Positions 16,579 to 25,434 of a DNA stretch of 64,000 nucleotides are shown here, one piece after another. The stretch's first letter is position 1. Every line of letters starts with the position of its first letter. The notes beneath the pieces are model-generated. The model saw only the letters and a program-made list of their open reading frames with translations. It was not told where the DNA came from and did not search any database. The DNA is taken from contig JBQKKG010000004.1 of NCBI GenBank assembly GCA_052116865.1, positions 1 to 64,000 of the forward strand, in the 5' to 3' direction. The position numbers and the translations under genes are program-made. The stretch comes from CAUPWF01 sp963515125. GTDB taxonomy: Bacteria; Bacillota; Clostridia; Lachnospirales; Lachnospiraceae.

Positions 16579-17538
16579 ATGAAAATGAAAAAGTTATTAT
16601 CAGTAATGTTAGCAGGCGTTATGATGCTGAGTCTTGCAGCATGTGGGAGCGGAAAGACAAGTGATTCTTCTTCGAAAGACGAAGAGAAAACAGGTGTGAA
16701 GATAGGGGTACTTATGAAAACCATGTCGGATACATATTCTAATAAATTAGGGACATCAATTGAAGCTTATGTAGAAGAAAAATACCCTGATGTAAAGCTG
16801 TATTTAATGGACGGACAAGCAGATATAGCAAAGCAGATTTCTCAAGCGGAAGATTTAATAGCAAAACAAGTAGACGTCATTATTTTGAATCCACAAGATG
16901 CAGATGGATCAGCACAAGTATTAGATTTAGCTTCTTCGGCAGAAATACCTGTAATCGAAGTGTATACAGAAACAACTAGAACAGACTATGCATCTTTTGT
17001 TGGGTCTGAGGATGTGGAAGCTGGAGAGCTTATGGGCAAATTTGTAACAGAGCAGTTAGGCGGAAAAGGACAATTTGCTATCTTAGAAGGTGAGATGGGA
17101 CAAAGTGCACAAATCAAAAGATATGAAGGCATTGAAAATACCGCATTAAAAGAAGCGGGAATGGAATGTGTTGCCACATTATCTGCAGATTGGTCTAGAG
17201 ATACAGCAATGTCCACTACCGAAGATTGGTTAGGAAAGTATTCTGAATTAAAAGCAATTATTTGTGAAAATGATGACATGGCAATGGGAGCATTACAAGC
17301 ATGTGAATCTCAAAAAAGGGAAATGATTATCATTGGTACGGATGCCATTCCTGATGCACTTCAAGCTGTAAAAGATGGTCGGTTATCTGCAACAGTTCTT
17401 CAAGACGCGCAGGGTCAAGCAAGCACGGCAATTGATGTGGCAGTAAAAGTGGCAAAAGGTGAAAATGTAGACCAAAGATATAAAGTTGATTTTCAACTTA
17501 TTACAAGTGAAAATGTAGACGAATATATAGAAAAATAG
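16579..17538 (+). CDS. Sugar-binding lipoprotein of the ABC importer (RbsB type)
   Basis: The protein has 319 residues. Residues 1-21 are a lipoprotein signal with lipobox LAAC. A Ser/Lys/Glu linker leads to a type I periplasmic-binding fold: KIGVLMKTMSDTYSNKLGTSIEAYV, VDVIILNPQDADGSAQVLDLASS, GQFAILEGEMGQ and AIICENDDMAMGALQA. It delivers the sugar to the membrane permease. A hairpin directly after the stop could raise its level over the downstream aldolase. The exact ligand (psicose, tagatose, allose or other) cannot be read from sequence. Confidence 0.9.
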   Translation: MKMKKLLSVMLAGVMMLSLAACGSGKTSDSSSKDEEKTGVKIGVLMKTMSDTYSNKLGTSIEAYVEEKYPDVKLYLMDGQADIAKQISQAEDLIAKQVDVIILNPQDADGSAQVLDLASSAEIPVIEVYTETTRTDYASFVGSEDVEAGELMGKFVTEQLGGKGQFAILEGEMGQSAQIKRYEGIENTALKEAGMECVATLSADWSRDTAMSTTEDWLGKYSELKAIICENDDMAMGALQACESQKREMIIIGTDAIPDALQAVKDGRLSATVLQDAQGQASTAIDVAVKVAKGENVDQRYKVDFQLITSENVDEYIEK

Positions 17539-17545
17539 ATGGTAT

Positions 17546-17575
17546 AAAAGGTTGGTGTGTGAACAGCAACCTTTT
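17546..17575 (+). terminator. Intra-operon hairpin between binding protein and aldolase genes
   Basis: AAAAGGTTG pairs perfectly with CAACCTTTT around a 12-base loop. The trailing T-run is short. It would act as a leaky terminator or as a 3' stabiliser of the importer mRNA, setting a high binding-protein to aldolase ratio. Confidence 0.55.
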
Positions 17576-17615
17576 GTGTTAATGGTATGAAAATAAGAGA
17601 AATAAGGAGAAGCTT

Positions 17616-18473
17616 ATGGCATTAGTTAGTTCAAATAAGGTATTAAAAAGTGCACAAGAAGGAAAGTATGCAGTTGGTGCATTTAATGCAGAGAATATGG
17701 AGATGGTACAGGCTATAATAGCAGCAGCTGAAGAGGAGAAATCACCAGTGATCATACAAACTACGCCATCAACTATAGCATATGCAAGTGTTGAGATGTT
17801 CCGTGCAATGGTATTTGAAGAAGCCGATAAATCTACAGTACCAATAGTCGTGCATTTGGATCATGGTAGTAGTTATGAGTTATGTAAAAAAGCGATGGAT
17901 GCTGCATACACATCTGTGATGATTGATGGATCAAAATTGACCTTGGAAGAGAATATAGCCATTACAAGAAAGGTTGCTGAAACTGCTACGGAATATAAGA
18001 TACCTGTGGAGGCAGAACTTGGAACTGTAGGGGGGAAGGAGGATGCACATGAAGTCTCTGATAAAGATGCTTTGTATACAAATCCTCAACAAGCGAAAGA
18101 ATTTGTTATGAGAACTGGAATACAATCTTTGGCAGTAGCCATAGGGACTGCACACGGATTTTATAAAGGGGAGCCACAATTAGACTATGATAGATTAAAA
18201 GAAATCAAAGAAAAAGTATCCATCCCATTGGTATTGCATGGTGCATCAGGGGTACCAGATAAGGCAGTACGCCGTGCGATTGAACTTGGAATTTGCAAGG
18301 TAAATTTTGCTACCGAATTAAGAGTCGCATTCACAAAAGGTGTGCGACGTGCATTGGAACTTGATCAAGGGATGTTTGACCCTAAGAAATATAATGGAGC
18401 TGGCAGGTCTGCGGTAAAAGAACTGGTTCAGAATAAAATCAAGATTTGCGGTAGTAATGCAAGAATAAACTAA
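17616..18473 (+). CDS. Class II ketose-bisphosphate aldolase (GatY/KbaY or Fba type)
   Basis: This 285-residue protein is a zinc-dependent aldolase: VGAFNAENMEMVQAII, VVHLDHGSSYELC with zinc His and catalytic Asp, EAELGTVGG, AVAIGTAHGFYKG and LVLHGASGVPD with further zinc His residues, and KVNFATELRVAF. Its place at the end of an operon with a GatZ-like subunit favours tagatose-bisphosphate or related ketose cleavage to triose phosphates. Fructose-bisphosphate aldolase activity cannot be excluded. Start ATG 17616 follows AAGGAGAAGCTT. A strong terminator closes the operon. Confidence 0.88.
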   Translation: MALVSSNKVLKSAQEGKYAVGAFNAENMEMVQAIIAAAEEEKSPVIIQTTPSTIAYASVEMFRAMVFEEADKSTVPIVVHLDHGSSYELCKKAMDAAYTSVMIDGSKLTLEENIAITRKVAETATEYKIPVEAELGTVGGKEDAHEVSDKDALYTNPQQAKEFVMRTGIQSLAVAIGTAHGFYKGEPQLDYDRLKEIKEKVSIPLVLHGASGVPDKAVRRAIELGICKVNFATELRVAFTKGVRRALELDQGMFDPKKYNGAGRSAVKELVQNKIKICGSNARIN

Positions 18474-18527
18474 TTTAAAAAAATCTGGATTTTATTAGTT
18501 TCCTGTGTTATAGTTATAGTGGTTATC

Positions 18528-18562
18528 AATAGGGAGTGGCATATGCCACTCCCTATTTTTTT
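18528..18562 (+). terminator. Terminator of the ketohexose operon
   Basis: AATAGGGAGTGGC and GCCACTCCCTATT form a perfect 13-bp stem around ATAT, followed by seven T. Confidence 0.9.
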
Positions 18563-18613
18563 CAAGTACCAATATATAGTTTGATATTCAGACGGAAGGT
18601 CGAGGTCAAAGGA

Positions 18614-18787
18614 ATGATGAAAGTATGCTATTGTAAGAACTGTAATTTGATACATTATGTAACAAATTTAAAGGAAGATTTATCCTGCTCAAAATGTGGT
18701 AAACGGGTAGAATTACTCACGATATCATTTTCGGACTTTACGAATATGAATGCACAACAGAGAAAGGAATATCTGAGGAGTTGTTAG
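18614..18787 (+). CDS. Zinc-ribbon microprotein
   Basis: This predicted 57-residue protein has two Cys pairs, CKNC near residue 8 and CSKC near residue 25, spaced as in rubredoxin-like zinc ribbons, and then a short helix ending in QRKEYLRSC. It starts at ATG 18614 or 18617 behind AAAGGA. It lies alone between the operon terminator and the convergent AraC gene, with 10 bases between its stop and the AraC stop. The function is unknown; such ribbons often bind nucleic acid or act as chaperone-like adaptors. Confidence 0.6.
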   Translation: MMKVCYCKNCNLIHYVTNLKEDLSCSKCGKRVELLTISFSDFTNMNAQQRKEYLRSC

Positions 18788-18797
18788 AATGTAAACT

Positions 18798-19676
18798 CTA
18801 GTGTGTATTACGATAAGCACTTGGTGTCATATTATATTTTTTTTTAAATAACCGATTAAAGTAGGATAGATTATCAAAGCCTACCTCTTGAGCAATTTCT
18901 AAGATACTATTTCCGGATAGCTGTAAAAGTCGTGTGGACATCGTAAGTCGATAATCGTTTAGATAATCAATAAAGGAGACGCCCATATGTGTTTTGAAAA
19001 ATTTCATAAAGTGAGATTGGCTAAAGCCGGAAAGCTCAGCCATTTTTTCAATGGATAAAAATTCGTTGTAATGTTCTTCTACATATTTTAGGATTTTTTT
19101 CAGCTTGTCTAAGGATTTGGACGTCTTTTTTGAAGTATTCAAATGTTGATGATTTGTAAAGATAATATAAAAAAACTGGAACCATAAACTTTTTAGACCT
19201 AATTGATAAGCAGGTGGTCTTGTGTCGCTTAAGCGATCGATCGTTGTAATACAAGATATGAGAGTGTCGTAATAATCCAAATGGTTTGTGTAAAATGTAG
19301 GAATGTGATACGTTCTTTGCAGCATGGGCATAAAAAAATCTTGTGTGCAAATATCAATATGAGCAGAGAATAACATATTGATTTGAAAAAGTATATTCTC
19401 GTATTCCATGATTTCTTGATCCTCCTGTACAATTGCATGCAATTGTCCTGGCAGTATAACAATAATATATCCATCAGAAACAGGATGTGGAAGAAGATCA
19501 ACAAATATGATCCCCTTCCCCTTTTTTATGACAATAATTTCCAATTCATCATGCCAATGGGTAGGAACGCGTTCGAAATCTAAAGGAATTGTACAAAGGT
19601 AAGTATTGTATGGAAAACGGGAATCTACATGTGATTTCTTTTCGTGGTAATTTTCATATTCTATAATATTCATCAT
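18798..19676 (-). CDS. AraC family regulator with cupin sensor domain
   Basis: The protein has 292 residues. The N-terminal cupin (THWHDELEIIVIKKGKGIIFVDLLPHPVSDGYIIVILPGQLHAI) suggests sugar or other small-ligand sensing. The C-terminal 100 residues carry two AraC helix-turn-helices (LSIEKMAELSGFSQSHFMKFFKTHMGVSFIDYLNDYRL and ILEIAQEVGFDNLSYFNRLFKKKYNMTPSAYR). GGGAG precedes the start. It is transcribed divergently from glycogen phosphorylase across a gap of about 180 bases, making glgP the likeliest target. That link is inference. Confidence 0.88.
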   Translation of the reverse strand: MMNIIEYENYHEKKSHVDSRFPYNTYLCTIPLDFERVPTHWHDELEIIVIKKGKGIIFVDLLPHPVSDGYIIVILPGQLHAIVQEDQEIMEYENILFQINMLFSAHIDICTQDFFMPMLQRTYHIPTFYTNHLDYYDTLISCITTIDRLSDTRPPAYQLGLKSLWFQFFYIIFTNHQHLNTSKKTSKSLDKLKKILKYVEEHYNEFLSIEKMAELSGFSQSHFMKFFKTHMGVSFIDYLNDYRLTMSTRLLQLSGNSILEIAQEVGFDNLSYFNRLFKKKYNMTPSAYRNTH

Positions 19677-19857
19677 AATCTCCCTTTAAAAGTAGAAAAT
19701 ATAAAATTATTTTATAATGATAGTATTGTATTACTTTTTGATGCTATATTGCAAGAAATATTTTTAAAAGACTAGTAAAATGCAAGGTATAGCAAATGAA
19801 ATTCAGCATACCATAAATAATGTGCATGATACATTGCAGGATGGAAAGGAGTTTATT

Positions 19858-22113
19858 ATGAATTTAGTAGAATTAATAAATAAGAATTACAAAAAAGAAG
19901 TAAAAGACTGTACAAATGAAGAAATATACGTGTCACTATTAGAACTGACAAAGGATATGTCAAAACGCAAGGCTAGTAATGAAGGAAAGAAAAAACTTTA
20001 CTATATTTCAGCGGAATTTTTGATTGGTAAATTATTATCTAATAACTTAATTAATCTTGGTATTTATGAAGAAGTAAAGCAATTGCTAGAGGAAAATGGA
20101 AAGAGTATAACTGAAATTGAAGAGGTGGAACCAGAACCATCTTTAGGAAATGGTGGTTTGGGACGACTTGCAGCATGTTTTCTAGATTCCATTGCGACGT
20201 TAGGTCTGCCAGGGGATGGTATTGGGTTGAATTATCACTTTGGGCTATTCCAACAGGTATTTACAGAACAATTGCAAAAAGAAGAAAAGAATCCGTGGAT
20301 AGAGGAAAAAGGTTGGTTGACTAAAACGGATATTACGTATTCAATTCCTTTTAAAAATATGACATTGATTTCAAGGCTATATGATATTGATGTGACGGGG
20401 TACAACAATAGAACGAATAAGTTGCATTTGTTTGATGTGGAATCTATTGATGAAAATATTGTAGGTGATGGCATTACATTTGATAAAGACGATATTGCAA
20501 AGAATCTTACATTATTTTTGTACCCAGATGATAGTGACGAGAAGGGACAATTGTTACGCATCTACCAGCAATACTTTATGGTGAGTAATGGGGCGAGACT
20601 TATTCTTGATGAATGTGTTGCGAAAGGAAGTAATTTATACGACCTCAATGAATATGCAGTGATCCAGATTAATGATACACATCCAACAATGGTGATTCCT
20701 GAATTGATACGTTTATTAATGGAGCGTGGTCTGGAGATGGATGATGCAATACAAGTGGTGTCAAAGACCTGCGCATATACGAATCACACGATTTTGGCAG
20801 AAGCTTTAGAGAAGTGGCCTATGGCATTTTTAGAGAAGGTAGTGCCACAGTTATTGCCAATCATCCAAGTGCTTGATGAAAAAGTTAGAGGAACATATGA
20901 TGATGAAAGTGTATACATTATAGATAAAGAGAACCGTGTGCACATGGCTCATATTGACATTCATTATGGATTCAGCGTAAATGGTGTGGCGGCACTCCAC
21001 ACAGACATTCTAAAAGAAAATGAGCTCCACAATTTCTATAAACTATATCCGGAAAAATTCAATAATAAAACCAACGGAATTACTTTTAGAAGGTGGCTTT
21101 TGCATTGTAATCCAAAGCTTACAAAACTAATCACATCCCTTGTGGGGGAAAGCTTTAAAAAAGATGCTACTCAACTTGAAAAATTAGCAAACTTTGTGGA
21201 TGATGAGGATGTATTGCAACAACTGTTAAGCATCAAAGATGAAAATAAATGCAAGCTGAAAGAGTATTTGTTACAGACACAGCAGGTAGAAATAAATGAG
21301 CATGCAATTTTCGATATTCAAATCAAACGGTTGCATGAATATAAGAGACAACAAATGAATGCCCTCTATGTCATTCATAAATATTTGGAAATTAAAAGTG
21401 GAAAATTACCAAAGACTCCAATCACCATTATATTTGGAGCTAAAGCAGCGCCCGCTTATACGATTGCAAAGGATATTATTCATTTGATACTCTGCTTACA
21501 AGAATTGATTTGCAAGGATGAACAGGTAAAACAATACTTAAATGTGATTATGGTTGAAAATTATAATGTGACAAAGGCAGAAAAACTAATTCCAGCATGT
21601 GATGTATCTGAACAAATCTCATTAGCTTCTAAAGAAGCGAGTGGTACGGGTAATATGAAATTCATGTTAAATGGTGCCATTACTCTTGGAACAATGGATG
21701 GGGCGAATGTAGAGATAGCTGAGTTAGTTGGAAAAGAGAATATATACATTTTTGGTAAAACGAGTGAGGAAATTATTGAGCATTACCAGAAGGCGGATTA
21801 TGTATCAAAAGACTATTATGAAAAGGATGCAATGATTAAAGAAGCGGTGGACTTTATAGTAGGAAAAGAAATGTTAACGATTGGGAACAAGGAGTACCTA
21901 GAAAGACTCTATAAAGAAATTCTCAATAAGGATTGGTTTATGACACTGATTGATTTTAATGAATATTGTGCTAAAAAAGAAGAAGTGTTTGCCGCTTATG
22001 AAAATCGTACAGAATGGGCAAAAAAAATGCTTGTAAATATCAGTAAGGCGGGGTATTTTTCAGCAGATAGGACCATTGAGGAATACAATCGAGATATTTG
22101 GAGATTATCATAG
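19858..22113 (+). CDS. glgP: Glycogen/maltodextrin phosphorylase
   Basis: This 751-residue protein belongs to glycosyltransferase family 35: YYISAEFLIGKLLSNNLINLG, EPEPSLGNGGLGRLAACFLDS, NDTHPTMVIPELIRLL, IFDIQIKRLHEYKRQQMNAL and EASGTGNMKFMLNGAITLGTMDGANVE, where the Lys in GNMKF binds pyridoxal phosphate. It releases glucose-1-phosphate from alpha-1,4-glucan. ATG 19858 is preferred because AAAGGAG precedes it; an in-frame start at 19780 would add 26 residues without a ribosome site. It is shorter than the roughly 810-residue enterobacterial enzymes, as usual in clostridia. Confidence 0.93.
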   Translation: MNLVELINKNYKKEVKDCTNEEIYVSLLELTKDMSKRKASNEGKKKLYYISAEFLIGKLLSNNLINLGIYEEVKQLLEENGKSITEIEEVEPEPSLGNGGLGRLAACFLDSIATLGLPGDGIGLNYHFGLFQQVFTEQLQKEEKNPWIEEKGWLTKTDITYSIPFKNMTLISRLYDIDVTGYNNRTNKLHLFDVESIDENIVGDGITFDKDDIAKNLTLFLYPDDSDEKGQLLRIYQQYFMVSNGARLILDECVAKGSNLYDLNEYAVIQINDTHPTMVIPELIRLLMERGLEMDDAIQVVSKTCAYTNHTILAEALEKWPMAFLEKVVPQLLPIIQVLDEKVRGTYDDESVYIIDKENRVHMAHIDIHYGFSVNGVAALHTDILKENELHNFYKLYPEKFNNKTNGITFRRWLLHCNPKLTKLITSLVGESFKKDATQLEKLANFVDDEDVLQQLLSIKDENKCKLKEYLLQTQQVEINEHAIFDIQIKRLHEYKRQQMNALYVIHKYLEIKSGKLPKTPITIIFGAKAAPAYTIAKDIIHLILCLQELICKDEQVKQYLNVIMVENYNVTKAEKLIPACDVSEQISLASKEASGTGNMKFMLNGAITLGTMDGANVEIAELVGKENIYIFGKTSEEIIEHYQKADYVSKDYYEKDAMIKEAVDFIVGKEMLTIGNKEYLERLYKEILNKDWFMTLIDFNEYCAKKEEVFAAYENRTEWAKKMLVNISKAGYFSADRTIEEYNRDIWRLS

Positions 22114-22149
22114 GATACTTTATAAAACATGGAAAAAGTAAAAAAGGTA

Positions 22150-22178
22150 TTGACAAAAAGAATTTAGTGTATTAAAGT
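22150..22178 (+). promoter_or_regulatory. Promoter of the T-box leader
   Basis: TTGACA (22150-22155) and TAAAGT (22173-22178) are 17 bp apart. Transcription would begin near 22185, ahead of the leader's Stem I. Confidence 0.65.
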
Positions 22179-22199
22179 ATGTAAAAAGATAGTTAAAAA

Positions 22200-22480
22200 A
22201 TAATTGAAACCGTTGAGAAAGAGGAGTAGGTTATCGAACGACATAAAAGAGAGTGGCAGGTGGTGAGATTGCCATATGAAGTTGATAATTGAATGGACTT
22301 TCGAGGGCAGCTTGAAATCGTAAGAAAGTATGGCATGTCGGGAACCGAACCCGTTACCAATCAGGAGTGTATGTTAGTACATGAGAAAGTGGACGTTCGT
22401 CAATTTGGGTGGTACCGCGATAATAATTAATTATTACCGTCTCAAGCAGTAGCTTGAGGCGGTTTTTTGCGTGTATACAA
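22200..22480 (+). ncRNA. T-box riboswitch with tryptophan (UGG) specifier
   Basis: The conserved T-box core GGGTGGTACCGCG is at 22407-22419. The Stem I purine motif AGAGAG is at 22248-22253, followed by the apical hairpin TGGCA...TTGCCA. The 3' side of the specifier loop reads GAATGGACTTTCGAG, placing UGG at 22294-22296, the Trp codon. The terminator CCGTCTCAAGC/GCTTGAGGCGG with six T is at 22437-22467. Uncharged tRNA-Trp should bind and favour antitermination, so the downstream importer is made when tryptophan is short. The Trp assignment rests on the specifier-loop alignment made by eye. Confidence 0.9.
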
Positions 22481-22557
22481 GGATTGCATTTGGAGCCAAA
22501 AATCTCTTCAAACTAACAGGAGCAACTTATTAATCAATAGTAAAGGAGAGTAAGAGT

Positions 22558-23574
22558 ATGAAAAAGAAAATGGTAGCAGTATTATTAGGAGTAGCAATGA
22601 TTACAACCGTATTTACTGGATGCGGAAGTAAAGAGGGAAAAAAAGGAGAATCTTCCAAAGAAATGTATACAGTTGGCATTTCTCAATTTGCAGAACATGG
22701 TTCATTAGATAATTGTCGCGAGGGATTTGTAGAGGGGCTAAAGGAAGAAGGAATTGTAGAGGGCACTAATTTAAAGATAGATTATAGTAATGCAGCAGCG
22801 GATATGGGGACGGCAGGGACAATAGCAAATGCATTTGTCTCGGATAAAGTAGATCTTATTTGCGGTATAGCAACTCCGAGCGCACAAGCATCATACAATG
22901 CAGCAATGGATGTAGGAATACCAGTAATCTTTACCGCTGTAACAGATCCTATTGCAGCAGAACTTGCAGACGAAAAGGGAAGTCCAGTAGGTGAAGTGAC
23001 AGGAACAAGTGATAAACTTCCGATTGAAGCACAGCTGAAAATGATTCGCGAGCTTATGCCGGAAGCTAAGAAGTTGGGAATTATGTATACGACAAGTGAG
23101 GTGAATTCCGTATCAGCTATAAAGGAATATGAAGAAAAGGTGGCTGATTATGGATTTACGCTAGAAACGGTTGGAATCAGTACAACTGCAGATATATCTT
23201 TGGCAGCAGATGAATTGATTGGGAAAGTAGATTGTATTACCAATCTAACGGACAATACAGTTGTCAATTCTTTGCCTACTATTTTAGAAAAAGCCAATGC
23301 TAAAAATGTTCCAATATTTGGAAGTGAGATTGAACAGGTGAAACTTGGATGTATGGCAGCAGCAGGTCTTGATTATATAGAACTAGGAAAACAAACGGGT
23401 AGGATGGCAGCGCAAATATTAAAAGGCGAGAAAAAGGCTTCAGAACTTAATTTTGAAACAATAACAGAAAGCGGAGTATACTTAAATACAGCAGTTGCTA
23501 AGAATTTAGGGTTTGAATTACCAAAAGATGTAGTCGATCAGGCAGTAGAAGTGTTTGAGACGGTAGAAGAATAG
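22558..23574 (+). CDS. trpX: Tryptophan ABC importer binding lipoprotein (TrpX type)
   Basis: The protein has 338 residues. The signal peptide ends in lipobox FTGC at residue 22. The mature part matches the COG2984-type binding protein: YTVGISQFAEHGSLDNCREGFVEGLKEEG, DLICGIATPSAQASYNAA, PVIFTAVTDPIAAEL, KLGIMYTTSEVNSVSAIKEYEE and LGCMAAAGLDYIELGKQTGRMAAQIL. The family is heterogeneous in substrate. The Trp T-box leader in front, and the two partner genes behind, point to tryptophan or a Trp precursor, as described for streptococcal trpXYZ. Start ATG 22558 follows AAAGGAGAG. Confidence 0.85.
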   Translation: MKKKMVAVLLGVAMITTVFTGCGSKEGKKGESSKEMYTVGISQFAEHGSLDNCREGFVEGLKEEGIVEGTNLKIDYSNAAADMGTAGTIANAFVSDKVDLICGIATPSAQASYNAAMDVGIPVIFTAVTDPIAAELADEKGSPVGEVTGTSDKLPIEAQLKMIRELMPEAKKLGIMYTTSEVNSVSAIKEYEEKVADYGFTLETVGISTTADISLAADELIGKVDCITNLTDNTVVNSLPTILEKANAKNVPIFGSEIEQVKLGCMAAAGLDYIELGKQTGRMAAQILKGEKKASELNFETITESGVYLNTAVAKNLGFELPKDVVDQAVEVFETVEE

Positions 23575-23590
23575 GAGTGAGTGAGAGCAT

Positions 23591-24472
23591 ATGGAATTCA
23601 TAGTAACAATTTGCGAGCAAGGTTTCATATATGGTATATTAGCACTTGGTGTATATATCACATATAAGATATTAGATTTTCCGGATTTGACGGTGGATGG
23701 AAGTTTCCCGTTAGGAGCCGCAATTACAGCAACTTTAATTACGAGAGGTGTTAATCCATATCTGGCATTAGTTGCATCGTTTGGTGCTGGCGTGATAGCC
23801 GGGACTTGTACTGGCTTGATTCATGTAAAGTGTAAGGTAAGAGATTTAATATCTGGGATCATTATGATGACTGCATTATGGACTATTAATTTAAGAATTG
23901 CAGGTACCTCAAATGTTCCGTTGTTCTCACAAGAAACTATATTTAAAAATAAGATGGTGATTAACCTGATGCCTGCGGCATTGCAAAGGTATACGACTAT
24001 TATTCTAATTCTTGTTATATCGTTGATTGTAAAGGTGATATTAGATGCGTATTTGAAAACAAAGTCAGGATTTTTATTACGTGCAGTGGGTGATAATGAT
24101 ATCCTTGTAACTTCGCTGGCAAAGGATCAAGGGAATGTCAAAATCTTAGGTCTTGCCATTGCAAATGGCTTGGTATCATTGGCAGGTTCTGTGTTCTGTC
24201 AGGAACAACGGGTATTTGAAATATCCATGGGAACAGGGGCAATTGTAATAGGATTGGCAAGTGTAATTATAGGGACTAGTATTTTTAAGAATATAACCGC
24301 ATTAAAAGCAACCACAGCTGTCCTCATTGGTTCTATTATTTATAAAGCATGTGTAGCAATCGCATTAAGGAGTTTTAAACCGCAAGATATGAAATTGATT
24401 ACAGCAGTACTTTTCTTGATTATCTTGGTGCTTAGTATGGAGAGAAAAAGGAGGGTGAGGACAAATGCTTGA
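23591..24472 (+). CDS. trpY: Tryptophan ABC importer permease (TrpY type)
   Basis: This 293-residue membrane protein has about eight hydrophobic segments. It resembles COG4120 permeases: GILALGVYITYKILDFPDLTVDGSFPLGAA, LISGIIMMTALWTINLRIAG, GFLLRAVGDNDILVTSLAKDQG and VIGLASVIIGTSIF. It starts 16 bases after trpX and overlaps trpZ by 8 bases. It forms the membrane channel with TrpX and TrpZ. Specificity for tryptophan is inferred from the leader. Confidence 0.85.
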   Translation: MEFIVTICEQGFIYGILALGVYITYKILDFPDLTVDGSFPLGAAITATLITRGVNPYLALVASFGAGVIAGTCTGLIHVKCKVRDLISGIIMMTALWTINLRIAGTSNVPLFSQETIFKNKMVINLMPAALQRYTTIILILVISLIVKVILDAYLKTKSGFLLRAVGDNDILVTSLAKDQGNVKILGLAIANGLVSLAGSVFCQEQRVFEISMGTGAIVIGLASVIIGTSIFKNITALKATTAVLIGSIIYKACVAIALRSFKPQDMKLITAVLFLIILVLSMERKRRVRTNA

Positions 24473-25238
24473 ACTAAAACAGATTCAAAAATACTACAAT
24501 CCAGGGACAATTAATGAAATGTGTTTATTTCAAGACTTTAATCTCACAGTACATCAAGGAGAATTTGTTTCTGTAGTAGGAAGTAATGGTTCTGGAAAAA
24601 CATCCATGCTCAATATCATTTGCGGAAGCATTCCGATAGATGCAGGATCTATTGAGATTAATAAAAGGGATATAACAAAAGAAAAGGAATTTAAAAGAAA
24701 TAGGAGTATTGGTCGAGTGTACCAGAATCCTGCAATAGGAACTTGTCCTAGTATGACAATTTTAGAAAATATGTCTCTTGCGGATAATAAAGGCAAGATA
24801 TATGGATTAAGCAAAGGGAAAAATAAAAGCCGTGTAGAATTTTATAGAGAAAATTTGCGACAGTTAAATCTTGGATTAGAGGATAAACTTGATATAAAGG
24901 TAGGTGCTTTATCGGGAGGTCAACGGCAAGCAATGGCACTTGTGATGTCAACAATGACGCCGATAGAATTTTTGATTTTAGATGAGCATACAGCTGCACT
25001 TGATCCGAAGACGGCAGAGTTAATCATGGGGTTAACGGATAAAATTGTGAAGCAAAAGCAATTAACGACCATTATGGTAACTCATAATTTACGTTATGCC
25101 ATTGAGTATGGAAATCGTTTGATTATGATGCATCAAGGAACGTGCATTTTGGATAAGACAGCACTAGAAAAACAAACGATGTCCACAGAAGATATTTTGA
25201 CAGTATTTAATGAAATCAGCATTGAATGTGGTAATTAG
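24465..25238 (+). CDS. trpZ: Tryptophan ABC importer ATPase (TrpZ type)
   Basis: This 257-residue ABC ATPase has Walker A VGSNGSGKTS at about residues 37-46, signature LSGGQRQAMALVM, Walker B FLILDEHTAALDP and a switch His in MVTHNLRYAI. The Walker B ends in DEH rather than DEP, which is seen in this COG1101 branch. AGGAGGGTGAGG precedes ATG 24465 inside trpY. It supplies ATP hydrolysis for the T-box-controlled importer. Confidence 0.87.
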   Translation: MLELKQIQKYYNPGTINEMCLFQDFNLTVHQGEFVSVVGSNGSGKTSMLNIICGSIPIDAGSIEINKRDITKEKEFKRNRSIGRVYQNPAIGTCPSMTILENMSLADNKGKIYGLSKGKNKSRVEFYRENLRQLNLGLEDKLDIKVGALSGGQRQAMALVMSTMTPIEFLILDEHTAALDPKTAELIMGLTDKIVKQKQLTTIMVTHNLRYAIEYGNRLIMMHQGTCILDKTALEKQTMSTEDILTVFNEISIECGN

Positions 25239-25262
25239 TAAAATAGAAAAATGAAATACAGA

Positions 25263-25308
25263 TTAGCACGAATACGTTTCCATATATATAGGAAGAAATT
25301 CGTGCTAA
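25263..25308 (+). terminator. Terminator after the trpXYZ operon
   Basis: TTAGCACGAAT pairs with ATTCGTGCTAA. The loop contains a smaller TTCC/GGAA stem, and TTTTG follows. Confidence 0.75.
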
Positions 25309-25434
25309 TTTTGTTGCAAAAAAAAGATGGGATGAGAAGTTGGGACAGAAATATCTTGCGGCAATCTTATATTATTATTAGTAAAAATGACGATTGACTG
25401 GGGAATGTAGAAGTGATAATATTGATAGATAAAG

